Assembly (NCBI GenBank): GCA_028564705.1
Contig: JAPXFQ010002080.1
Coordinates: forward strand, 248,001-312,000
Length of the DNA stretch: 64,000 nucleotides
Origin: Apricaphanius iberus
Lineage: Eukaryota > Chordata > Actinopteri > Cyprinodontiformes > Aphaniidae
Reading direction: 5' to 3'
In this document: positions 43,268 to 55,200 of the stretch, in pieces
How the letters are laid out: every line of letters begins with the position of its first letter
How positions within the stretch are numbered: position 1 is the stretch's first letter
Made by a program: the position numbers and the translations under genes
The notes under the pieces: generated by a model
Seen by the model: only the letters and a program-made list of their open reading frames with translations
What the model was told of the DNA's origin: nothing
The model's database searches: none

Positions 43268-46200
43268 CTGCATTAAGAAAGAAAAAAAATCAGTTCCATT
43301 ATCATTGCTGTTAGGCTGAGACACAAAGATGATGGCAGAAAATCTACTATATAATATGACCTCATAATATTTTCCACATTTTTGTCACCGTTTCAGGAAA
43401 AAAAACTTAATTCATTTTATTGGAATTTTATTTAATAAACCAACACAAGGTAATGCAAAAACTTAAAGCAAAAGGAAAATTAATCATTGCTTTTTTTGTT
43501 CTCTCTGTATCTCACTTTATTTTTACATCAGCTCTGTCTAGCATCAATCACAGCGTGATGATGCCACCATCATCCTTCATGATGGGGGAAGCGGTTAGTT
43601 TTCCTCTAAACATGGTGCTTTCCATAAGACCAAAAAGGTTCAGTTTTGTTTTCATCTGACCAGAGTACGCTGTGGAAAATCAAAATGCTCAAAATCAAAA
43701 AAAGTAAAAAAAAATATCTACATGAGTAAAAAAAAAGAGATATGCAGCAAGGCAAAACGTATTTGGTAGCCAGTGAATGTTCAAGTTGTCCTATTTAATA
43801 AGAAGAAAGAGGTGAAGATTTTCATAGATACACTTCAACTGTAAGAGATGGAATTAAAAAAATGAAATCAGTGTATATATTTTTAAGAATTAATTTGTGT
43901 AATGGTGCAGAAAATAAGTGGTTAGTCAATAAGAAAGTTCACCTCAATCCTGTAAAGTAACCCTGGTTGGCAATGACAGAGGTCATACGTTTCCTGTAGG
44001 TCTTCTCCAGGTTTGCACACACTGTAGATCTTCCATGCAGATCTTCTCTACAGCTGTGATGTTTTGACTTTTAACTCCTTCCACAGATTCTCTATTGGAT
44101 TGAGTTCTGGAGACTGGCTAGGGCCCTCCAGAACCTTGAAATGCTTGTTACGTAACCACTTCTTCAGTGGTGTGTTTGGGATCATTGTCATGTTGGAAGA
44201 TCCAGCCACAATTTATCTTCAATGCTCTCATTGATGGAAGGAGGTTTTTGCCCAAAATGTCACAATACATGACCTCATTCATCCTTTTCTTAATACAGAT
44301 CAGTGGTCCTGTCCTCTTTGAAGAAAAGCAGCCCCAAAGGATAACGTTTCCACTCCCATCTTCACAGTGGGTGTGGTTTTCTTGGGATGCAACTCAGTAT
44401 TCTTTCCCATCCCGTAAGTGGCTTTTACACCAAAGCATTGTACTGATCACTTGATATTCTCCCAATTCTCCTCTGGATCATCCGGATGGTCTCTGATACA
44501 AGCCTGGACACGCGCTGTCTTAACCAGAGGGAACTTTCAAGCGCTGCAGGATTTTAATCCATGACAACATAGTGTGTTTCTAAGAGTAACCTTTGTTACT
44601 GTGGTCCCAGCTCTCTACTGGTAACTGACCAGTTTTCCCCCATGTAGTTCTGGGCTGTTTTCTCACCATTCATGAGATCATGTGTACCCCATGAGGTGAG
44701 ATCTTGCATGGAGCCCCACGTCAAGGGAGATTGTCAGTGATCTTGTATTTATTCCGCTTTCAAATAATTGTTCCAACAGTTGATCTCACCAAACTGCTTG
44801 CCTTCTGTGGATTGGTTCATCCTAATCTTGTGCAGGTGTAAAAACTTGTCCCTGGTGTCCTTTGACTACTCTGTGGTCTTGGCTATGGTGGAGGTTGGAG
44901 TCTGACTGAAAGTTCGGACGAGTGACTTTTATACAGATAACGAGTTCAAAGAGTCGCTATTAAAATCGTTAACAAGTGGAGGATAGAAGAGCATCGCAAA
45001 GTAGTAACAGGTCTGTGAGGGGGAGAATTCTTGCTGGCTTGTAGGTGCAAAATACTTATTTCCTGGACAATTATGCAAATAAATTCTTTAAAAATCATAC
45101 AATGTCATTTCCTTGATATTTTTAAAATTACATTCTGTTGAAGTGTACTTTTGATGAGAATTACAGACCTCTTTTGTATTTTTATGTGGGACAACTTGGT
45201 CAATCAGTGGCTGCTAAATACTTTTTCTGCCCCAATATAATGTGACAACGAAATGGAAACACTGAATGGATATAAAATTCTAAGCCCATTAGTATATAAT
45301 ATCTTTAATTTTCCTTTAGAAATATATTAATGAAAAACATTACTTAGCTGGACAATTCTTTCTCATAATAGAGATTTTTTTTGTTGTTGCCATTTTTGTT
45401 TCAATTTTATCAGACTTTATTCCAAATGGCATTTTTGCAAAGTCATCTTTTATTTTTAATAATGATGTTTTGGAATCAGTGGATTATTTATTTCATAATA
45501 AAACTTTTCAACTGAATGATTTCATCTGCCAATCAGAGGGTTTGACCTGCATGCCCCCTGGTTGATGCTCAAACATTGATCTTCCTAGATAACTAGATAA
45601 GCCCGGCCCGCGTCCAACAGAGCAGTAAACCGAAACCGACCCGAACCTGACAGGCATTAAGATATTTATGTCCGAGCCAGACACAGGTGCGCATGGTTTA
45701 ATAAACCGAGGGTATGGATTCTTACACCTTAAAATACTTTCTGCACCTGACTGGGCTCCTCTGGTCCAGAGGTGAACTTTTTCTCCCCAACAGAAAAATA
45801 TGCAGAGCTGTGGGTCTGAGAGGGCGGACAAGGTGCTGCTGATGCTGCCGCGGGGAAAAAAAATGTATCTCACCTGCTATGACTGGATAAGTCAAGTGAA
45901 TTCTTATCTTTAATCGTATTCATGTTATTATATTTGCTTTTATCTTAATTTTTTATTTCGATAATTTAGTTTTTCAAAATGTTTCTGTCAGTTTTGAAAG
46001 GATAAACATACGTGTGGAAGATGCCCTTCAGCCAGAATAAACAAATCTGTTATTTTTATGAATAAAAAGGAAATAAAATACAAAATAAATATCCCCCCCT
46101 CTGTTTTTTTCACAAATCGCACACTGCTAATGCTCTCGTAGAGCCTAGATGGAGGTTTTCGCCCTCACTGCTCTGATGTGACCGAGCCCGACCCGAACAT

Positions 46201-49200
46201 CCTTTCTAACCATCTGTCCGAACCCGGCACGGCCTGTTCTGGTACAGTCGGGCTCGGGTCGGGTATCCATGCTCTACACTGTGCTCAGCATGTAAAGCTA
46301 GCAACATGCCTAGTCAGAGTTCATGAATTCTGTTCAGCTCTGGTTGATCTAGCAGATCAAATTGAGAGGAAGAATTTATCAGAAGATGCCATCTAGAGTC
46401 AATTTGATGATACTTTTGAAATGAATATCATGTGTGGTTATGGGCCACATAACCACAGGAGTTATTGATCTTTTCTGTCATCCAGCACAATTCACAGAAA
46501 ATTGCCAAATTGAATTTTTCTGACTTTTTTTCACAATCACTCTTCTAATGGCAACTCTTTCATAAAGATTAGATTAGCAAAGTATGGGTTATGTCTCCAC
46601 CATCCTTGGTCATCTAGAGATTTAATTTTTGTTCTTTGCGAGATAGCCCAAGGTCAGTCCAAATGGATGGAAGTGTTCCATTTTTTAAAAGCTTTTTTGT
46701 ATGTACATTCTTTTTGACAAGCCATGTATAATTTTTAGGGATGTACAGATACGGATATCTGATATTGTTCTGATGTTCTTGTTAAAGTTAATCGATACCT
46801 TGAACTGATACCAATTTATTGCATGTAGTTGCTTAAAATGTGGGAACTCTGTAAAAATTTCACAGTTTTTTTTTTCCACTAGGAGTTTTAGCTTTTTGGT
46901 CCTTTTTATTCATATTTTATCTTTTATCTAATTCACCATCCTTTGTTGTAACAAGCAGAGAAGAAAAATAAAACCTGTGCTCCAATTCATAGCATTGTTT
47001 TGTGTGGTGGAAGTATCTGCATAGACTTGGTATGAGCAGGTACTCAATTCCAAGTATTGGTATTGTACTGGTTTGGAAAAAGTGGTATCCCTAATAATTT
47101 TCCAGTTATGAACTGATTTGTACAAAACATTTATGTTTGAGATCATAATAAAAACAGAAAGGTGAAAAAGTTTAAGAGGCACTTAAAAGATTTTCAGTGC
47201 ATAAACTTCTTTTCTCAGTAAATATCCTTAATGTATTAAAGCTGTGCTCGACACTACAATCATTTTCAGAATGCTTTTTTCCACCCTCCAAACCCAGGAG
47301 AGTGATAAAACATCCAGGTAGTGATGTGGATAAATTTAAACTTCTCTCAATCCGCTTTGTGATGATATAACCCAGAATGAACCCAAACTTCAGAGCAGGG
47401 CTGCTTACCTGGGTGGGCTGAGGCCGGTGGCCCTGCTGGGTTTTTAGCCCAGGGGTTAGTCTCTCTAGCGGGCAGAGCAGGGTGCAGGACTGAGGGTTTG
47501 GTAGCAGCAGCAACAACAGCGACAGGAAAGGCAGACATGGTGCCATTCACTACAGCAAATAAGAAACACAAGCTAATGCAGGCTCGGAAAGATGGAGGCC
47601 ACTCTTTGCTTAGAAGTGCAAAGTTGCCACGCTGTTAATAGTTAGTCTGAAGTGTTAAACAGCCTCTCTAACACAAGCGTTAGAAACTTTAGAGTGAACA
47701 GAGAGAGAGCCAGGCATCAAACAGTATAGTTAGATGTAAAATATCACAACAAGAGTCTAGCAGAAGGTAGAAATGTAACTAAAGCCTTCAGTTCACAGAA
47801 CGTAGCAACAGCTGATTATTTTACTGCAAATTGTTTTTTTAATAAATTATACATTTGATTAGAATCTGATTTTAAAACAAACTGATCATTTTATCTGATC
47901 GTCTGACTTAAAAGGGAATATTAGTCAGGGCGTCTGGCACAGCAGAGAGCAGATGTTCCGTATGATCAGGTTTTACCTGGTGCCACAGGGGACTGTGGGG
48001 AGGACGCTGGTTTAGGCATCGGAGCGGAAGAGAACGGGTCCTCGGGGGGTCCACTGAAGGCGGTAGCGATCTGAGTGCACAGGGAACTGATGCTGTCACT
48101 TTCTCCTTCCACCTCAGGGACTGCAGGAACAGGATTCATAGAGCTAAAACACCCGACCAAACTTTATCGGATTCCTCCTGAAGGTCTCCAGTAAGGCGCC
48201 TTAAATCCTCACCTGTGTTTTTTATAGGGAAGTCAGATTTGCGTTGCATGGTGGAGGGCAGCTCATTCATGCGCAGAGATAGCTGTCGTTTGAACGGAGA
48301 CGTCTTCTGGCTGAGGGCCGGGAAGCCCCTGAAGGAGCCCTGCCGGGCGAGGGCCTCGGCCGGCGCGTGTCTGCGTGGGATCGCCTGAGGTCCCAGTGCG
48401 GCCGCCGAGAGAGGCGGAGAGGACGAGGGGGACGGGGAGCTTCCTGGCTGGTGCACTGAGGAGTTTGTCACGCTGTTGGCAGAGTTCCCGGCGACCTTCA
48501 CGTCCGTCTCGGCTGGTAAAGAATAGGGGACACGACGAGGCATTAACCCATTGAAGAGCACAGAAATGTAAACATACTGAAGCTGAGCTACAAGTTTTTT
48601 ACTAATAAACTATATCTAATATAATCCATCCATCTATTTTCTAGACCCGCATAATCCCTAGTGAGTTGAGGGACTTTGTTGTAATAATAAAAAAATTACA
48701 GTAAAATATAGGCCAATTTTATCTGTGGACATTTAAGATGTTTTCTTTTCTTTTGGGCAATTGTTAAGGTCATTAACACAAACCTTTATGAACATACAGC
48801 TGTTCAACTTTGAAAGAAAGATACATTTTTTTTTCTTATGAAAGTACGTCCTAGTAGTTTGACTGTGGTTGCACAATAATTCAAACCTCTGTAGCGCTGC
48901 GAACAAGGACTCTCAAACACGAATGAGCACAGCCAATTAAACACAGTTCTACTATGGGTAAGCTTCAACAAATAAGCTTAACCGTACATTAAACTATATA
49001 ATAAAGCCTTAGAAACTCGCCTCCTGGTATTGACACAAAACAATCAGTGGGAAAACCAAAACAAAACAAAAAAAACGGAGGAAAACTTCTCTCAACAGCG
49101 AGGAGAAAAAAGGTGTGAGTGAGCTGTAGGTAGGGCTGCAACTATCGAATAATTTTGGAATCGAGTATTCTGTCGATTTTTCCATCGATTGATCGGATAA

Positions 49201-52200
49201 ATTACACTTTTGGGTTTTTAAATACCTATATCAATAGTGTGTATGCAACAAAAGGCCTCTTAAAATGAGCACACAATTGATATTGTTATTCCTCCCAAAA
49301 AGCGTTTTTATTTAAACTCACACTTCACGCTTAACTGTTGGCTCCCAAACTAAGCCTCTTTAACAACTCTTTCTGTGAAAGCCCATATGAGGAAAGAAAA
49401 AAAAATAAAAAATATACGGGCAGAAAAAAAAGCATTTAAATGAGCAAGTGGTTGTTGCAATGCAAAAAGGTCAACATAAAATGTTAAAAGTAAATGTATA
49501 TGCTAATGAATGTAGATTTGTCAATCTTTTTTATTTATTAAATAAATAAATTAAATTTAGGTAGCATTGCAATAGTAAATGCAACTGATGGTCAAAGCCA
49601 TGTTTTGAGATGTAACCTATCTGTGCGTGTGTGCGCGCGCCCAACGTGCATGTGTCCGTGAGCGGAGTTTGAGGTGAGGAGGGATAAATAATATTAATGA
49701 GATTTTGGTGCATTTCTCTGTTACTTGTCATGCCTTGTTGACCCTGTCAGCTCATGACAGGCAATAAATAATTACAAACACTGCACTAATATTCTGACAG
49801 GCAATCGTGTTCATATCAGTTAGGAATCGTAAAAATACGTTACCTCGTTGAGGGCCCGACTCCGCTCGGAGAAGTACAGCTAACGTGCGGGTGTCTTATA
49901 TTCAGGTGCTGTAGCATAGATGACGTGCTGTTGTGGTAGGCCAGGTCCGTTTTGCAGTACATACACTGCACCATGTTGTCCGCTTTAAGAAGCGTGAAAT
50001 GGTTCCATACTTTGGACATTTTCTGTCTTTTATGTGCGTCAGTTTTACACTCCGTGTGAAACACGGGGCAGCGCAGTGGTCTTCAAAGCTGGAGTGACGA
50101 TGGTGACGTGAATTAAACGAAGCCTCGAGGCAAAAGAATTTGCCTCGAGGTTTTTTTTTACTCGAGTTACTCGAGGAATCGTTTCAGCCCTAGTTGTAGG
50201 TCTGCTGCATTCAAATAGCGTAGGAAATCTATGCTGAGTTCAGGAGCATATGATATTTAGGCTCATGGTGAACCCTCCAATAATACTACTGCAACTTACA
50301 AACTTAATAGTGAATAGTGAATGTGATCCAATGAAATTGGAAGACCAGCATTGTACACACCAGCATATATATATATATATACTGGTGTGTACAATATATA
50401 CTGTACCAAGTGTCTTGCTTTTTACTTTTGTCTGATATATTAAACTGAAGTTGACCTTTAATTCTCTAATATTTTGATCTCATGGAATTTGCAGCAATAA
50501 CGGTCATGCTTAATAACAAAATTAATTTTATTAAAAAGTTAAGTTATACTTGCTTCAGTTTTATACATTTCCATACTAAAGGCAAAATTTTGGATCAGGA
50601 CTCAAAATCGGATAGGATTTGATGTTAAAAGATCGGATTGGAATCAGAGGCCCAGAATGCTTATCAGGACATCCCTTATTATTATATAAAAAATTTAACT
50701 TTTTTTTTGGTTTATAATTTGGAAAAAAAATGTGACCAAATTCCACATTCTTCCCCGTTAAACCAAACTGGCCAGGAACGCTGAACTCTAAATACCCAAC
50801 CTAAAAAGTACACACCTTTCTTAGCATCCTGCAGTTGTCTCATGACTTCTTCCCTCTCCGCAGCCTCTGTTGCTGTGGTAACGCGGAATGAGCCTTCCCG
50901 AGTAAAAGTGGTTCTGTTTGCATCAAAGGTTGCCGTGACGCCGCACTCCTTCTCCCGCTTCTGTTTTCTTTCCAGACATGCAGCGAATGCGCAGCCCACC
51001 GCGTGACTGAGCCGCTCTCCCTAAAACAAAACGACACAAACAGATGACAGCTGAAAATCCTCTGAAGAAGCTGAAGCAGGCTTCCTTCACGGCCCCATGG
51101 AAAACAGTTTTATGGCGACTGAACTGGTTCTTACTGAGTCTTTAATAGCCATAAAACAGTGGCAGATCCAGCGGCGGGTAGTGCCATCCCTGCAGATGTA
51201 AGAGAAGGCCCTCTCAAAGTTCCTGTCTGGAGCGCAGAACGAAACCTTCTCTATCGTCTGATCCAGAATCAGGTCCTGCACAGAACAGTTTCTATCATTA
51301 GTGTGAACAGAGACGTAGGAAATCAAATAACAGCTAAACACGAGCTTCATCTATCAGGGGTTCCACAGCAATGACATAATAAGCCAAATAGAAAGCTTGG
51401 GGTTTGAAACTTTTTTTATTTCACAATATTTCAGATAAGGTATTTGCAAAAGCACACGGCTTGTATGAAAAATTGCTATTTTTTGAAAGACGAAGTGAAA
51501 AAACGATTCTTCCCCTGTTCACAAGCTCTCAGGTTCAACTATAAATACTTCAGTTTCTCTAATAAACAGCCCAGGCAGGAAATTCAATAGTTCTTAGGCG
51601 CTTTAGAAATATTTTTCATAGATTGTATAGAACTTAGAAGAAAATGGATAAACATTTTTTTTCTTATGATTTTATTCACATAATTGACCCACAAGCTGTT
51701 GAGAAAAACCCTTGTTGGCATTACCAGATATTTCCAGCAGATGTCACTATGACTTCTTCTATGGTTCTATGTAGCAGTCCTTCAGGTGCACAGGGTGCAT
51801 TATACCAAAGAGGGCCTTTGGAGGTCAATTGACCCTTTTTACTGTAGATTTTGTGATTAAAATTAATATAAGAGCTCGGGATAACCTGACATGCACTCTG
51901 AACATGTTACTTTTTTTAACATTGCGATTATAAAAATGTTTTGTCTATAGCTCAAACTAAATTCAATATCGAGAAAAGTTCAAAATGTTTAGTCTATCAT
52001 TACAGTAACTAAAACTCTTAGATTCATAAAACGATATGAAACATTTCAAGCTTTTATTTCTTGCCCATGATTATGGCTTACAGAAAGGGGAAATCCCAAA
52101 TACAATATTACAGAAGATCAATAAGTTTGTATTTTAAACAAAATTGCTCCGTTTGCAGGTCAATCAAGCCCAATAAAACCCATGGTCATCAAACCAGCAT

Positions 52201-55200
52201 CAAACCCAGTGGACCAGAACCAGCAGATGACCCAAACCATCACTGACTGTAGAACAGTCACCCTGGACTTCCTTAGTAATGACATTTAGTGGCTTCTTCT
52301 TCTTGCTGATGCCCATGACAATTGTGGTCATCTGCCCAGGCAACAGTCTCCTTCATGACTGCGTCTATCTGAGAGACTATTTAAAGGATCAGGAAATATT
52401 AAAATATTTCACTCTATGTGTAATGAATATATATAAAATATATGACTAACTTGCTGAAATGACTGACAAAACGGGAACATCTTCATTACAAATTTTACCG
52501 GACAGTGGGCTGTGTATTTGTATTCAGTTAACCGTAATCTTTCTGGACTTTGAGCCAATCTAACACATGGCTATGCTTTGATTTGAGCCATTCGGCTGTT
52601 GCTCTGGCTGTATGTTCAGTGATGTCATCCTGCTGGAAGGTGGACCTACTGTGTCCCACGGTATTAATGCTCTAACAGGTTTTCCTACAGGATTATCCTG
52701 CATTTATCCATCCATCTTTTCCTCAACTCAAAGACCAGCTTCTCTGTGCCAGCTGAAGAAAAGCATCCTTACACATGGTCATTCAATACAGTGATTGCAG
52801 TGAAGAGGCCGTACAAAATCTGGATATTATCAGTTTTTACTCATCCTTTTTTTAAATGAATATGACATACTCAGTAGTATCAATTTTCATTCATTTTAAT
52901 AAATATTCAATCCGAACAAACTGCACAGCGGATCCCCATCGTTCCTTCACACAGCAGTTGAAACCTGTGGCTTGAACTATGCTCTGTTGGAACAATGGAG
53001 ACTGGAACAATGAGTCTTCCATCTGAAGAGAAAAGAAGTTGCTAACACTTTCTGTATGAGGGCTTTTCTAAACGCTTCTGCTGGTGGAAATCCCACAGCA
53101 TGTGCTCCATTTTGTATCAGAGCTTCAAGTCTGGAATATTTGAGGGAGAGAGGTTTTTGGAATCCCGCTAGCAAAGCCCCTCCCATTACCCTCCCCTCTA
53201 GCACCACCTCAACAATAATGCATTAATCTAAAACTTTGGTGCAGAAATATATTCTCAGGACTGCAGCTTTAAGCTGCTGCGTTCCGTCACCCCCGGTCTA
53301 TTTCCGCCGCAGGAATGGATGGGCTTCATACCTCTTTGACGCTTCAGCACGCTCTAAGCTCCCCGTTAGTGGGACAAATCAAGTACGATGTTCAGGTCTG
53401 AGATGATGTTGTGAACTCTATCTGTAGAGTTTAAAAGATCTGTGCATCTGCACCAAGTGGTCAGGGGTGTGAATTGCAACCAATCAAAATGACCGATTGC
53501 CTTTACCCGGGCTTTCCACCGGATGAGTCAGCAGCACGTTACAGGACCAGCACGTTTCACTCGCGTATTCTGCTGTTTGGCCCTTTCCACCGGGATACCT
53601 GCTGTCACCCAGAGAGCACAAAACAGTATTTATTTTGGTAAATTCATTGTAGTTTAATTATTAAAACTTCAAAGCCCATTTATTTTAGCTTGCATAACTG
53701 AAAAGGGTGCATATAGAATGGGGGCATTCACGTTCATAAGTACAATAAACTCTCCATCTTGCCCAATAACAGCATATGCGTCACTCCAGGCTTTATCCTT
53801 CTTGACATTGTCTTCATAAAAAGTGTGACTGCAGTCATACAGGATTGAGTGCTTATCCACTTCACTGATCAACCGGTCGTCGTCATTGATAAAACATAAA
53901 TGTGACTCTCCAGCGAGGTACCGACTTCGCACCAAGCCGCACAGGTAGTGACCTTTTTTAAATTAATTTCAAGCTTCCGGAAAGCAGCACATTTCTTTTA
54001 TTTTGAACGTTTCCAGATGCGGAGCCGCATGATTTCCTGTCTTCCCCTATCCAAAATGTGGAAATTTACACGTTTCAGAGGCGTACCATGTAGAAAATAG
54101 GACTGCCGCGTATATATACTTGTGAAAAGTGCTGCGGCATGACGCTCCTTTGACGGGGCAAAGTAATGCGGCTTTCATCTCCTGTGGAAATGGTTCTATG
54201 GATTACAGCGGTGGCTATCAGCTGCGTATGATGTGCTGCTACTGTAACGTGCTGCTGACGCGTCCGGTGGAAAGGAGGGGTTAGACGTTTCCAGCACAAT
54301 TTTTAAAAAACGGTCAAAAACGCAAAATATTCGTTAACGCGACTCCCTGTTTCAGTCAGAGTTTTCCAATCTGCTGTATCACAGACTGCTACAGGAGATC
54401 CATCCTGCTGATTGTCATCACCATCTAAAGAACCTTGGATAATACGACATGCTCCAAAATTTGATTTCCCTTTTGGATTGATGAGGTATTGAATCAAAGA
54501 ACTGAACTATCCCTTTAAAATATAGGACGTTAAGCGTGCCTTGGTTGGTTTGCTGTTGCACCATATTCTATTTTCATTGGGTGGATTGAGCAGTGCACCG
54601 CAAAGTGGCACAGCCAGTAGCACTGACTAAACCCTTCCGGCATGGATTTCACATGTTCTGGCCTTGCATGTGGCTTCTCTCTAGGTACTTCGCAAATGCC
54701 CCTCCCACAGTCCAAAAGCAGGATTGTTGGCTATGTGCGATGGCGTGGATCACGGTCTGTCCTGCCTTGCATTGTGACAGACCTGCAAATCGTCCAGGGT
54801 TCGCACTAATTTTCCCTTATTCCGGCTTACCTTTGTTTTGTCGTCTACAACACGAAGACCATCAGCCGACACCCACAACACAGCTCGCACTGCCTTCTTC
54901 CCAGCCTGCAAGCACACGCACACACAGACAGAAAAGCAAAGGGTTAAGAAAATGAGAGCTTCTCCGACATTCAACAGGATTACTTTCGTTTGTACTACAC
55001 CGCTGCACCTATTCATAAAAAAATATTAGAACAAACACACACACACAAACAGAGCACACCTGTGAATAAAAGAGATAGCAGCTAGTAAAGGGCAAAAAAT
55101 AAAAAATAAAAAAAAATGTCTAGAGGTTTTTTCAGGGACCTGCGCCACACAAAAGATAAATTTGATCTAAAAACCCAGAGGGTTGGTTTGAGATTCTGCA

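Larger units (their letters stand above)
43268..47408. other. numb last intron
   Basis: 4.1 kb without exons. It contains Tc1-like fragments at about 43430-43680, a larger Tc1-like element at 43905-45235, a GC-rich hAT fragment at about 45590-46276 and a complete hAT-like MITE at 46736-47093. Confidence 0.6.
48513..50815. other. numb intron between the 205-nt and 300-nt exons
   Basis: 2.3 kb. It contains the L2-tail fragment, a hAT element (49131-50192) and a long palindrome (50350-50395). There is no coding sequence other than the transposon zinc finger. Confidence 0.55.
51276..54830. other. numb intron within the PTB coding region
   Basis: 3.6 kb. It holds Tc1-like fragments at about 52480-52870, an unassigned repeat-like patch at 52970-53280 and a Harbinger-like element at 53506-54280. 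A 120-codon + strand frame at 54593-54955 partly overlays the antisense of a numb exon and is not a gene. Confidence 0.5.
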
